Below, piece by piece: positions 47,146 to 58,032 of a DNA stretch of 64,000 nucleotides. The notes under the pieces were generated by a model that made no database searches, was not told the DNA's origin, and worked only from the letters and a program-made list of their open reading frames with translations. Positions within the stretch are counted from its first letter, which is position 1, and each line of letters opens with the position of its first letter. This DNA is from Chlamydoabsidia padenii. Taxonomy: Eukaryota > Mucoromycota > Mucoromycetes > Mucorales > Cunninghamellaceae. The position numbers were made by a program, and so were the translations under genes. The stretch covers positions 496,001-560,000 of the forward strand of contig JAIWND010000003.1 in assembly GCA_025330725.1 (NCBI GenBank), written 5' to 3'.

Positions 47146-48394
47146 GAGTCTGGTAAATAAAAAAGAAAAAACGATGAAGATAGAGAAGAAAAGAAAAGGA
47201 AAAGGAAAAGATCATTCTTTATATAGTATTTATCACCAGACTTTTTATTGTTATAAGGAGAAATGGAAGGGAGAAATGAGAAGCAGGTCTCGTATCCTAT
47301 GGGGAAAATGGTCACTTGTTCGCTTATCTCTTTAAAAAGGAATCCAATCGAACCCATACATGATGTCTCCTTTTCCATAATATAGTGGCATGGGATTGTG
47401 CTCCTTCAAAGGGCGTTTTCTATCTCTCTCACATCATTTTAATTACCATGTATCAAAAAAGTACATCCAGAAGTGGAAGGATCAACATCAACTACCACCC
47501 TCTCCTTCATCACTTTTTTTTTTTTTCTTATAACTTTACTTTGTTCATACCCCACACATTAGTCTACTATCGTGGCCCTTCGGTGAATGAATATAAACCA
47601 TTGCTTGGACGATCCTTTCATTCTAGGCCCGAGTAACCTGTCAAACTCTAATTCGATACCTGGACCAACAGATTTCAACACCCGCTCCATTAAACTCACT
47701 TGTTTACTGATCATTCGAGAAAAGAGGAGAAGGTTTCCCTTTCATTTATGTATCAAAAGACAACAGTAAACTGTCCCCATAAAAGGAAATCAATAACCTC
47801 CTTCTTTATGATAGTAGTTACATTGTTTTGTGCTATGGTTTATTGTTTTTGTGCAATCAATAAAGGATACACCTTGGTGTAACTATGATTCGACACTTTT
47901 TTTAAACTTTCAAATTCCGAATCATGCGTATTCCAGCCCCGCTTTTTTGTCCCGATATTTTTGGTGGAACCTTGATTTGGATCCGAGGATTAACTAAACA
48001 AATGAATACCATTAGATGAACTGTGTAATGGTATGACAAGAGTAAGGAGGTACATGGTACTGATGCTTTCAACAAGTAATGAATAGGCAGTACTTTGTTT
48101 GATTGGGGGCTGTGAGACGGAGTGTGATCAACCAATTAAAACGTCCAAAAAAGCTATTTATAAAATCCACGTCGCCATCATGTTGCTCATCTAAAGCAAA
48201 CAAATGGGACGGAAAAGGCAAAAGACACAAACAAGAGACATTACATATGATTGGGGGGGGGAGAGGACAGAGTTTTGTTTTATTATTGATCAAGTTAGAT
48301 AGAGAAACAAATATGATATAAGATTATGAGATGGGGTAAACATCAACGCATTAAAAGATATAACTATACTAAATATAAGAAGGTTTATAACACA
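47146..48394. other. Intergenic region between the acetate transporter paralogues
   Basis: 1.25 kb. Contains motif variants TTTCAAATTCCGAAT at 47908-47922 and a partial CCCGATATTT near 47950, about 770 bp upstream of copy A. The short frames here are unsupported. Confidence 0.5.
47908..47922. promoter_or_regulatory. Recurrent motif variant TTTCAAATTCCGAAT
   Basis: 763 bp upstream of acetate transporter A; the only nearby candidate for its promoter motif. Confidence 0.35.
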
Positions 48395-49272
48395 CTAGTT
48401 TAAACGACCCACTGGTAATTGGAAGTAGGAAGAGTCCTTGGTTAATAAACCAGCCAGAGCACTATACACAATAAAAAAAAAGAGTTAGAGATACAAAGAA
48501 GAGAGATATAGCCCATTGACTTACTTGTACCAAGCGATCAGAGCAGTAACTACACCAAAAGCACCACCAGCAATTTGAGACGTCAAATTGTTATTGAATT
48601 TACCAGCCGTCAAAAGAATAAAGGTGATAAAGAGCATGAAGAAAAGAGAAACCAAACCAACCGAGGATCTGTGCGAGGCAATCAACATGATACCAGTAAA
48701 AATAGTCCAACCAAGCAAGTAGAATCCCAAAGATTGATTCAAAGTAACCGCATCCCCTTTGTAACTATCGAGAATACCAGATCCTGGAATAAAGATCATA
48801 CCAAACGATAACCAAAACCCACCATAACTGGAGAAGGCGGTGGCACCAAATGTATTGCCCGTCTAATAAAGAAGAGATAACCATGAGTAATCACAAAAGA
48901 AAAAAGTAATGGTTAATTTTACTTACCCTGAATTCCCACATACCAGCCAATAACTAGTTTAAAATGAACAAGAAGATGCATGTTAATTTTTTTTTTTTTT
49001 TGGTAAAAGGTTATATGTAGCTTGATTATTACCTGTACAAGACCACCATAAAACATGGCTAAACCAGTGACCACACCGTGAGGAGAAGTGGCAGCTAAAC
49101 CAGCACCGGCATTATGAAGAGACAAGACAAAAGTGGTCAAAGCAAACCCACTGAGACCCAAGGGCCCTGGGTTGGCAATCACCACGGGGGCAACAGGGGG
49201 AGGAAGAGTCACTGGTTGTTGTTGATGATACTTGGCTTCAATGTCGTGTTGATGTTGTTCTTCAGTTGACAT
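48395..49272 (-). CDS. Acetate transporter, GPR1/FUN34/YaaH family (copy B)
   Basis: Tandem paralogue of copy A, same orientation. Exons 49272-49033, 48953-48927, 48862-48525 and 48461-48395 give 223 aa. It keeps the [20 protein letters not shown] signature, MWEFRTGNTFG, the [20 protein letters not shown] helix and the ending [20 protein letters not shown]. Compared with copy A it has two further introns, after GGLVQ and within AWYNALAG, one of which isolates a 27-nt exon (LLAGMWEFR). The N-terminus has a Gln-rich insert. Divergence is low in the membrane core, so the duplication is fairly recent or constrained. Motif TTTGAAATACCGAC lies 99 bp upstream. Confidence 0.95.
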
Positions 49273-49370
49273 GATGGTAATTATCCTTTTTTATATAAAA
49301 GAAAGGGGGGAAAGAAAGGAAAGAGGGAGACAGAAAAGAAAAAAAAAAAAACTTTTTTATGTCCATTCGT

Positions 49371-49384
49371 TTTGAAATACCGAC
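49371..49384. promoter_or_regulatory. Recurrent motif variant TTTGAAATACCGAC
   Basis: 99 bp upstream of acetate transporter B. Confidence 0.5.
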
Positions 49385-49474
49385 ACAAAGTATATTCTGT
49401 TTTAGGGAAGCGATGTACTTTCAGTGTTTGGGTTCTTTGTTGCTTTTAATAGATCCCTTTTCTCACCAAGCCTC

Positions 49475-49511
<37 letters not shown>

Positions 49512-49607
49512 GAAAATAGACAAATACAGTTACAAATAACAATAATAAAAAGATCTACCTTTGTGAGACAAATCTGGGGAGCAAGACAAGTGGTGGAGCC
49601 AGGAATA

Positions 49608-49620
49608 AGCGGGATATGAA
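49608..49620. promoter_or_regulatory. Recurrent motif variant AGCGGGATATGAA
   Basis: 336 bp upstream of acetate transporter B; one substitution from the core. Confidence 0.4.
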
Positions 49621-50352
49621 TTGTACGGTGCACATGCCTTTTATAGTTCTTCTTCCAGACAAGTACACCACTCACAGTTCGTGTGAAATTTCAATGTGAA
49701 GCAAAGGGGGAAAGAAAAAGAAATTAACTTTAAAATCGATATACACGAACTTCTTCCCGTCTTTTTCTTGATCACATAGGATACAGCACTTTATGATGCA
49801 TCAAAAAAAAAACAAGGTCCCAAGACATAATTTTCCCATCCACGGAAGAATCGGATCCAAAGATCACTAGATCCACCATAAAAAGAAGTCTTTATAAGAT
49901 TCTACAAACACCCCAATTCCATTTTATTAATTGAGCAAATACAAAAGAATGATGTTGTTTCTACTTTAGGATATCTAATATATTGTACTATAGCTATAGG
50001 TGAGCCACATCAAGTTGTACCAAATCTTGACATCCATAAAAAGAGAGCGGGTTCCATACTTGTTGAATCCTGCGCCCCTAAAAAGACGACGCACAGAATC
50101 GGGTCAATGGAAACCTAAAAGAGATTAGTCTTTTTATTTTTTTATTTTGATACCCAGTGTCATGATCAACCTTTCCCTCTAGTTATGGATTACCATCTTT
50201 ACCATATGCTTTCATTGGAGAGGGAAGACGGTCCTTTCTTTATTCAACCCCCCAGCCACCCTGTGTATGTTGGTGATGGCGGATGAGGATATAATGTAAG
50301 AAAGAAAAGAGGGAAAGAGAGAAGCAGGGTCGGGTGTTATTTAAATCAATCA

Positions 50353-50366
50353 ATTCACATCCCGAC
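50353..50366. promoter_or_regulatory. Recurrent motif variant ATTCACATCCCGAC
   Basis: 268 bp upstream of the RPP1 start, sense orientation; one substitution from the core. Confidence 0.4.
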
Positions 50367-50633
50367 AACAGACATTTTATTCCTCACCCACCTATTTGAC
50401 AGTATCGTATCCACTTGGCATGGTGTATGACCTATTCACTATAGTCTCTTGTCAATGGATGATTGTTAGACTGAAATCCCAAGATAACAAGTGATATTAA
50501 TTGTGGAGCATATGGTATGGAAAAGAATCAAGGGGTCGGGAAAATAAGCCACTCCGAGCATAAACTTGCCTTTGGTTAAAAAATCCAACTTTTTTCTTTC
50601 TTTCTCTCTCTTCTTCCATTTTTAAAAAAGATC

Positions 50634-51643
50634 ATGTTCTTTGACCTGAATATACCTGTTGGGGATCTTCTCGATCGAACTAGTCGCGATAAACTAAAAC
50701 TCATTTTATACCGTCTTAGTCAATGTATGTATTCATCGACCTTTTTATAATCCACCTACTCACCATCACCCTTCTTCTTTTTTAATAGACGACAACAAAG
50801 TGGTTGTGGCTCTTAATTATACCCTGAAGAATTACTCTTCGACATCGACAAAGGTAAAGTAAAAAAAAAAAAAAAAAAGAAACCATGATAAACTATGCTT
50901 GTATTCACTAGTTAACTTTATGGTAATTATAGCTACCTGAACTGGTTGAACCACCTATAGAATACGACAATATCAGGATACTAAGGCGGATAACAGTGGA
51001 AACTGACACCTCGTTGAACGAGGTAGGGTAAAATAGGAAACAAAAGGGAAACATACTTACACAATAGGTTTATAGTCGATCTGGACAACTCTGAAAACAC
51101 AATACGATCTGGTGGCCATACAAACAAGTGAACGGACAGTGTTTGAACAAGCATGCCACACATATGACATTGATATCATCTCACTTAATTGTACGGAACG
51201 TCTTGCCTTCACTATAGATCAAATGATGGTAAAACGGGCAACAGCACGAGATGTTTACTTTGAACTTCAATATGGTCCAGGTATTCGAGGTAAAAAACAA
51301 CAACATCATAATGTAGATAGGTGGTAAATCAAATAGTGACATTGTTTATTATTTGTTAATAGATGATAAAAGTCGTGGGTATGTCTATCAACTAGGTCAG
51401 GCATTGGTGTCATGCCAACCTTCACTTCCTTTGATCATCTCCAGTGGGGCGGAAATGGTATCCGAACTACGTGCTCCTTTTGACATTTACTATTTGTAAG
51501 TGCTCCCTTGCCCAATATATGTTTTAACTCGACTTTTTCTTTTTATTTGTAGTGCAAAATCCTTTGGCTTACCAAATGACCTGGCCAAGTTTCCTTGTTG
51601 GAGAAACCCCGAATCTCTCCTCCATCTTAAAGGATTACTATAG
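50634..51643 (+). CDS. RPP1: RNase P/MRP protein subunit Rpp1 (RPP30)
   Basis: TIM-barrel-like protein subunit shared by RNase P (tRNA 5' maturation) and RNase MRP (rRNA processing). Six exons (50634-50724, 50789-50853, 50933-51022, 51076-51289, 51363-51495, 51553-51643) give 227 aa. Recognised from MFFDLNIP at the start, DNKVVVALNYTLKN, IRILRRITVETD, YDLVAIQTSERTVFEQAC, YDIDIISLNCTERLAF, the long-range match RATARDVYFELQYGPGI, and LIISSGAEMVSELRAPFDIY with FAKSFGLPND near the end. In exon 4 the first AG (at 51067) would bring an in-frame stop, so the second AG (51074-51075) is used. The short last exon ends LLHLKGLL. The AlkB gene begins 159 bp downstream on the same strand. Confidence 0.94.
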
Positions 51644-51802
51644 AATTCCCTACTTGTTGTACATTAATAAAGAACCCTTTTTTTTTATAAAACTGAATCC
51701 TGCGTGTGGTGGTTTTACATCGCCGCTTCAAAAGTCTTGTCATTCGATTTTATTTTTATTTTTTTTATCTGTCTTTTTCTTTCTTTCCATTATTCCTCTC
51801 AA

Positions 51803-52656
51803 TGAAAAGAATAGATCTTGGTCAAGACATTGCTGGTTTGGTCTTGATAACCGACTTTGTAACTGAACAAGAAGAAAACGAACTGATTCAACAGGTTAAT
51901 CAACAACAATGGAGTGGTCTTGGTGTCAGGTAAACAAGAAAAAAGATTAGGTCTCTATTATGATGACTTACTCTTTGACTAGCCCTAATCCAGAACTGAA
52001 AAGACGAACACAACAATATGGTCACCTGTTTAGCTATCGGTATAGGTAATGTATCATCACTCGTGCTCACATTCTGGTCCTTCTTACTCTATATTTGTAT
52101 TATTATTATTATAGAAAAGTCCTTGAAGAATATGGACCCCTCCCTGCTTTTGTTGAACCCATCGTCGACCGAATAATGTCCAATCAACTCATGCCTATTG
52201 CTCCTAATCATTTGCTGGTCAACGAATATAATGAAGGACAAGGTATCATGCCTCATATCGGTAAGTTTAAACCCCTCTTCCATAGTAGTAACTGACAATC
52301 TTTGTAATAGATGCTCCTGCTTTATTTGGTCCTGCCATTCTATCACTGTCTTTATTATCTGATTGTATCATGAAGTTTACTCAACCAGAGACAAACCATC
52401 ATGTCGATGTCATCCTACGTAAGTAATTGCTCTCTCCAAATGATGGACCATACTATTCACACATTTATTTGATTTGGGTGTAGCACGACGATCCATGGTG
52501 GTTTTGACAGGTGATTCAAGATACAAGTACAAACATGGGATTTCTAAAGATTTGGTGGAAACGGCTAATGATGGTACAGTCATCCAACGGGCACAAAGGA
52601 TTTCTTTTACTTTTAGACAAATCATTGCATGGGAAGTACCTCCTACAGAAGAATAG
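51803..52656 (+). CDS. AlkB-family 2-oxoglutarate/Fe(II) dioxygenase (ALKBH8-like AlkB domain only)
   Basis: Exons 51803-51929, 51984-52045, 52115-52260, 52311-52418 and 52485-52656 give 204 aa. The double-stranded beta-helix carries the iron ligands H110-I-D112 in GQGIMPHID (completed across a junction) and H165 in YKHGIS. R186 and R192 in RISFTFR bind 2-oxoglutarate. NHLLVNEYNEGQGI, AILSLSLLSDCIMKF and PRRSMVVLTGDSRYKYKHGI most resemble ALKBH8, whose AlkB domain hydroxylates wobble uridines in tRNA. Here the RRM and methyltransferase domains of ALKBH8 are absent, as in other compact AlkB homologues, so the substrate is unsettled; ALKBH6-type is an alternative. Start at 51803 is the first ATG after a pyrimidine-rich leader. 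Confidence 0.88.
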
Positions 52657-52956
52657 ATACAACTTGCATTAATTATACATGTTACCCTCCTCCCCATATG
52701 TTATTGTATTAATAAAAATCATGATAGTTTATTTATTTATATGTATTAAAATAAAATAAAAAAGATGTATCAAATCTAGTCTAACGGAGGAAGAGTTGGT
52801 TGTAATGAATGGTGATATAAATGCATATCTAGGGGTCGGTTTCGTAGTGGTATACAAGGATGGAGAAGTGGTCGGTACTATAATCAGTTAAAAAAAAAAA
52901 GTAATAATAATTAGATGATCCAAAAGAGGGAGTGGAGAGTAGTTATATAAAAGGGA

Positions 52957-55078
52957 CTATGCTATGCCAAGTTCATTTTTGCTCCATTCGTAAGTAACAT
53001 AACTAATACTGACAGCTGGTACAACCTAACATATCAAAATAGTACATTAGTATCCCTGACTCCATATACCACACCTTGTTACCTTGAGGAGAGTAGGGCC
53101 AAGTCCTTTATAAAACCCTCTTAATCCTTCTGTTCGATAGGTAACTTGGACTGCATCCCATGGTGATGAATAGTATCGTGGATGTGCCGGTGTTCCTTGT
53201 GCTTGTAATCTAATAAAGAAGAATGAGATGATCATTCCCCTTTTTTACTTTATTATTATTACCTGGTTCGGATGACATTGAGAGGATAGACACTTGTTGC
53301 ACCAATAGAGCCACTTACCATCCCACATGCCCATAATACAAATACATTTGGTTGTTTTTGCTTGTCAGAGTGGAGATTTTCGTGATCTGTATGTCGTAAA
53401 TACCCGAGTTTTAATGTTTCATAAATGCCTATCAAAAAAAAAAAAGAAGAAGAAGAGAATGAGAAAGAGTGAGTGAGTAAAGACTATTCCCAAACTATGG
53501 TTGACTTACCCAAATCCATTGCTTGATATGGAAATACCCCCACCAAACCAAGTGTAAGACCAGGCCAAAATGCACGTAGACCAGCTCGGGCATACATGGT
53601 TTTCATTGTGCTAAAGACAATAGACTGTGCTGGTTTGGATACCGTTGATCCAGTGTTCATGGATTCACGTTGAAGAGACATGATTCGAGTTTTCAATGTT
53701 TCCACCGGGTAAATGAAGAATTGAGAGCTAAGTCCAGCCAACCCACCAGATAAAAATCGCGCACCTGTCGGAATCGAGTCTTTGTCTTCACAATCCAATG
53801 CTTTGGCGAATAATTCTTTACAAGTTTCATAAGAGTAGAACTTGATAGCTTGTCATCAAAAGAGAGAGAAAGAGAGAGAGACTTAGTATAGTTAAGGGGT
53901 AGTTTTCTTTTTTCATCTTTACCTGATTCTGGTACAATCTTGAAGATGTTTAGCCCATTTCCTACAAAGAAGCCCCGCCATCCACCTTTTGCATAAATCG
54001 TCCGGACTGCTTCCAACAACGTCAATGGTCGCCCACCTTTTTTTGAGCTGTCAGTGATCAAATATACCTTGAGTCGATCGAAGGGTGCTGTACAAGTTCG
54101 AGACACCGCTCCTGATATCCCGCCAGCGAGTAAGTATTTGATAGCATGATGTGAGGTTTCATCAGTTGGAGGAATCACTACTTCTGCGTCTTGTGTCAAT
54201 TGAGTGGAAGTTTCATAGTATCTATAGATTTCACTGACATTGGTTTCTGGTAATAACTATATTAAAAGACAATTACATTGGGTTAGTTACTCATTTATCC
54301 TATCCTATTCCATTCTTTTTACCAATAAAAAGTTCTTGAATTCATAAAAGTCAATCACACCGTTTCCATCTATATAAAAAAGGAAATCGATCAATTACTA
54401 TTAGTATATTATTCCCATATGTATATCTTTAATGACTTTACCTAGGTCCATCCATTCCATAAAGTTCATGAGTTCATTTTGATTAATAGTGATCCCCGCC
54501 GCCTGTAAAGCACCTGCCAAGTCACTAGGAAGCAAACTACCATCACCACGTGTATCCAGTCGTTGGAAGAGCTGCCAGAGTTCCTCCTCCTTTTCGTGCA
54601 CATACGTCTTGAATTCATCATAATCCACCAATCCATCTTGACTTGTGTCGCATTGAGCCAATAGTTCATTGACAAACTTTGTGCGCGCAGGTAAATGAGT
54701 CATAGCCGTCAGTCCCTTTTCAATACAGTCTCGATCCAGCACTCCTTCATGGCGTCGGTCCAAGGAATCAAACAAGGCTCGTATCCGATCGTCCCGTTCG
54801 CGTGGTGTTTCCGATAGATAAAAACCAGTGGCTTCTGGAATATCATTGCCCAGATCAGTTTCCGTCAAGGCTTGATTGTCACTGGTTGGGTGATGGCGGA
54901 AAAAATGTTGTTGATGGTACCGACGAAGATTATCGTCTGTGTTGCCAGTGCTACTGGTGTCCTCGTCGTCGCTGCCTTGGTCGTTAGTTGAGCATGTCAC
55001 TCTTGTAATAGCATGATGGGTGTTCGGTGGTTTAGTACTGGCTGGTGGAGTCATTGTTGATATTGATGAATGACCCAT
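52957..55078 (-). CDS. SAL1: Calcium-dependent mitochondrial ATP-Mg/phosphate carrier (SCaMC/Sal1)
   Basis: Exchanges ATP-Mg for phosphate across the inner mitochondrial membrane under control of cytosolic calcium. Seven exons (55078-54442, 54369-54323, 54256-53923, 53848-53510, 53428-53263, 53209-53083, 53025-52957) give 572 aa. The N-terminal regulatory part has EF-hand loops starting DSLDRRHEGVLD, DTSQDGLVDYDE, DTRGDGSLLPSD and DGNGVIDFYEFK (the last formed across exon 1/2). Three carrier repeats follow with PFDRLK, PVETLK and PLNVIR signatures and GGISGAVSRTCTAP, GGLAGLSSQFFIYP, GMVSGSIGATSVYP helices. A 100-residue polar leader precedes the EF-hands. The first EF-hand loop lacks a good acidic ligand set and may not bind calcium. 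Exon 4 uses an unusual AAG acceptor (GACAAG|CT). Confidence 0.95.
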
Positions 55079-55245
55079 GTTGCATCCTATATATTATGTA
55101 CAAGGTGTGTAGGGTTCGCTTTTTCTACTGTTGGAGAAGAAAGAGAGAAAGAGAAAAAAAAAAAAAAAAAAAAAATAGCGAGTTTTTTCATTACATGACT
55201 GTCCGCCTTCCCGATAAAGCTAGGCCAATGAAATTAGCGAGAGTT

Positions 55246-55258
55246 AGCGGGATTTAAA
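55246..55258. promoter_or_regulatory. Recurrent motif AGCGGGATTTAAA
   Basis: 168 bp upstream of the SCaMC start; a CCAAT box lies 20 bp away. Confidence 0.55.
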
Positions 55259-55828
55259 TATGGTTCTTTTTTCGTACATCACAGTTGATTTAAATTTAAC
55301 CAAATATCAAAAGTAATAGATACTAAACACAAATATTAGTATTCGATCGCTATACAATTAAAGCAGTAAGTCTTGTAAAAGTTGATAATTATTGTAATAC
55401 GTACTTATGAGTTCAAAGGAGTGAAAGAGAACGATCTTATTAAATGTGCGTGGGAGAGTAATTGATCTTTGTGATCGGGGTTTTAAAAAGGAATAAGATA
55501 AAGAAGGGTTATGCGGATGAAGTACTTTTTTGATTTTCAAGCAACCATCCATGTCACAGACTTTTCTTCCATATGTTGGGTTTCGTCTTTGCTCGAAAGC
55601 ATTTGAAAAAAGGCAAGCGTTCATTATATGCATTTTTCAACAAGATGTATATATTGTAGTATGGATCGAAGAAACGATGAACCGTAAAACAACTCCCACT
55701 TTATTTTTTTCTTTTTACCCGGAAGACTCATACGAACCATATGACAAACGACTTTGGATGGAATAAAATGGTAACGATGACAAGAACCTGAGTCATCAGC
55801 AAAGATCGGTGTGGTAGAAGGCCATCTC

Positions 55829-55843
55829 GGCGGGATTCGAAAA
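55829..55843. promoter_or_regulatory. Recurrent motif GGCGGGATTCGAAAA
   Basis: 278 bp upstream of PRO2. The TTCGAATCC form of this copy is the classical B-box T-loop sequence. Confidence 0.5.
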
Positions 55844-56027
55844 AAAAAAGATATGGCTTGATCCACCGTTTCCTCAGGGGTGTGGGGGGTGCAACGACTA
55901 TATAAATGATGATGGCATTACTTTTTGTAATCAGTAAAGCATCAGATGGGACTTGGTGATCATGAATGATGCAATGGTATGAACCTTAAAAAAAATCAAC
56001 TTGGTGATGATGACTACGGGACCCCAG

Positions 56028-56040
56028 AGCGGGATTGGAA
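56028..56040. promoter_or_regulatory. Recurrent motif AGCGGGATTGGAA
   Basis: 81 bp upstream of the PRO2 start; one substitution from the core. Confidence 0.5.
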
Positions 56041-56120
56041 ATCCAGAAAGTTATCAACCAACATTTTTTTTTTTTTTTTTCACCCCTCTTTCTCTTCAAT
56101 TATCTCTCTCAAATTATATA

Positions 56121-57628
56121 ATGTCTGTTGAACAACTTGCCCGCGACGCCCGTTTGGCTTCCGTCAGCCTACAATCTGTCACCAATGAACAAAAGAATGA
56201 AGCATTATTACGTATCAAGCAGGTGTTGGCTGAACGAAAACAAGACATCTTCAAGGCGAATGAAAAGGATAAACAGGTAAATAAAATATAGTGGTGCTGG
56301 GGAATTCAGTCTTCTTTAAAACATGTATATGTTATGTGAATATAGTTGGCCGAAGAACAAGTCAAGCTTGGGAAACTCTCAGGCTCATTATTCAAACGAC
56401 TAGATATTTGTAATGGTGACAAGTTTGATACGATCCTCTCTGGAGTAAGCGACATTACCAGTCTACCTGATCCAACCAAGAAGGTGACCATGGCCACCAA
56501 GGTGGATTCCGATTTGTCTCTCTACCGTGTGACGGTCCCGGTAGGTGTGCTCTTGACCATCTTTGAAGCTCGCCCTGAAGTGGTAGTCAACATCTCCTGT
56601 TTGGCCTTGAAATCGGGTAATGCGGTCATTCTCAAGGGTGGTAAAGAAGCGACACATACCAATGCCATGCTCGCTTCTGTGATTCAAGATGCTTTGGCTT
56701 CTCTGCCTGAATCGAACCCTATTCCCAAGACGGCTGTACAAATTGTTGAAACACGTGAAGATATCTCTGCCTTGTTGGATCTGGATCGATATGTCGATAT
56801 GGTGGTTCCCCGTGGTAGCAATAGTCTGGTCAAGTACATTCAAAATAATACCAGGTAAAAAAAAAAAAAAAAAAAAAAAAAGTGGACATATCATCATATA
56901 GGAGGGGTAGGTATTCATATTTTTGTGTTTATAGAATTCCTGTCTTGGGTCACGCTGACGGTATTTGCTCTGTCTATCTTGATAAAGAAGGGGATGTTAC
57001 AAAGGCTACCAGAATTGCCGTGGATGCAAAGACCAACTACCCTGCTGCCTGTAATGCAGCCGAAACCCTCCTGGTACACCAAGACTTGTTACAATCCGAC
57101 TTTTTCAAGCAAGTAGGTCAAGCGCTATTGGATGCCCAAGTGACTCTGAAATGCGACACACTCTCACGCGACTACTTGACGAGCCGACTCGACAGCACCT
57201 ACAAGGACAAGATTGAATCATCAACAGAAGAAGATTACCATACGGAATTCCTCGATCATATCATGGCCGTCAAGGTCGTACAGGATGTCAATGAAGCAGT
57301 GGAACATATCAACGACCATGGCTCCAAACACACCGACTCGATCATCACCGAAAATGCTGCCACTGCCGATTACTTTATGACCCGGGTGGATGCCGCTGGA
57401 TGCTATTGGAACACAAGTACTCGATTCGCGGATGGATTCCGGTATGGGTTTGGTGCCGAAGTGGGGGTCTCGACCAACAAGACACATGCGCGTGGTCCCG
57501 TCGGGCTCGAAGGGTTGGTCATTTACAAGTACAGGGCGTATGGTAATGGAAATATTGCTGGTGATTATGGGTCGGGCAAGAAACAGTTTTTGCATGATCC
57601 TATTGCTCCCGTTGATTATCATATTTAA
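56121..57628 (+). CDS. PRO2: Gamma-glutamyl phosphate reductase
   Basis: NADPH-dependent reduction of gamma-glutamyl phosphate to glutamate semialdehyde, the second step of proline synthesis from glutamate. Exons 56121-56276, 56346-56854 and 56935-57628 give 452 aa, the normal length. An aldehyde-dehydrogenase-like fold is shown by VPVGVLLTIFEARPEVVVNI, LKSGNAVILKGGKEATHTN, the catalytic Cys near residue 261 in NYPAACNAAETLLVH, and the C-terminal signature STRFADGFRYGFGAEVGVST with HARGPVGLEGLVIYKYRAYG. No gamma-glutamyl kinase domain is fused, as is usual in fungi. The motif AGCGGGATTGGAA lies 81 bp upstream. Poly-T near 56066 is in the leader. Confidence 0.97.
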
Positions 57629-58032
57629 ACGCATCCCTTGGTTTGTACTACTAGTAGTCTAGTTATAGCATTTTTTTTTCTTTTTAATAAAGACTGGTTT
57701 GTAACATCTATTCATCGTAAATATGTATATATAAATCAGTGTAATGTCATCATCAGACTGCATGTGGAGGTAAACTGTGTATGCATAGCATGACACTGGT
57801 CTGTGGGTAGGCGTAAAATGTGTGCATCAATGGGGACCAGTCAAGACATTTGTAAAGAAGACCAATGATTGTGGTGATATCTGTTTTTATTTAATAGCCA
57901 AAAAAAGAATGTGGACTAAATAGATTTCAATAAACTGCAAAAAAAAAAGACTATACTAAACTGGGGAGAGGGGGATATCATATGACTAGGGGTATGCTGG
58001 ATGAGAGAGAGAGAGAGAGAGAGAGATACAAA
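57629..58032. other. Intergenic region between convergent genes
   Basis: 3' flank of PRO2 (TTTAATAAAG near 57683) and of the 58-61 kb gene. Ends in a (GA)n tract at 58003-58025. No gene seen. Confidence 0.5.

Larger units (their letters stand above)
49273..50633. other. Divergent intergenic region
   Basis: 1.36 kb between copy B (minus) and RPP1 (plus). Contains motifs at 49371-49384, 49608-49620 and 50353-50366 and a poly-A run at about 49488-49511. No gene seen. Confidence 0.55.
55079..56120. other. Divergent intergenic region
   Basis: 1.0 kb between the SCaMC gene and PRO2. Contains motif copies at 55246-55258, 55829-55843 and 56028-56040, plus a CCAAT box (GGCCAATGAA near 55223). No gene seen. 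Confidence 0.55.

Noticed and set aside
56463..56918. Minus-strand frames across PRO2
   Set aside because: Shadows of a strongly conserved enzyme gene.
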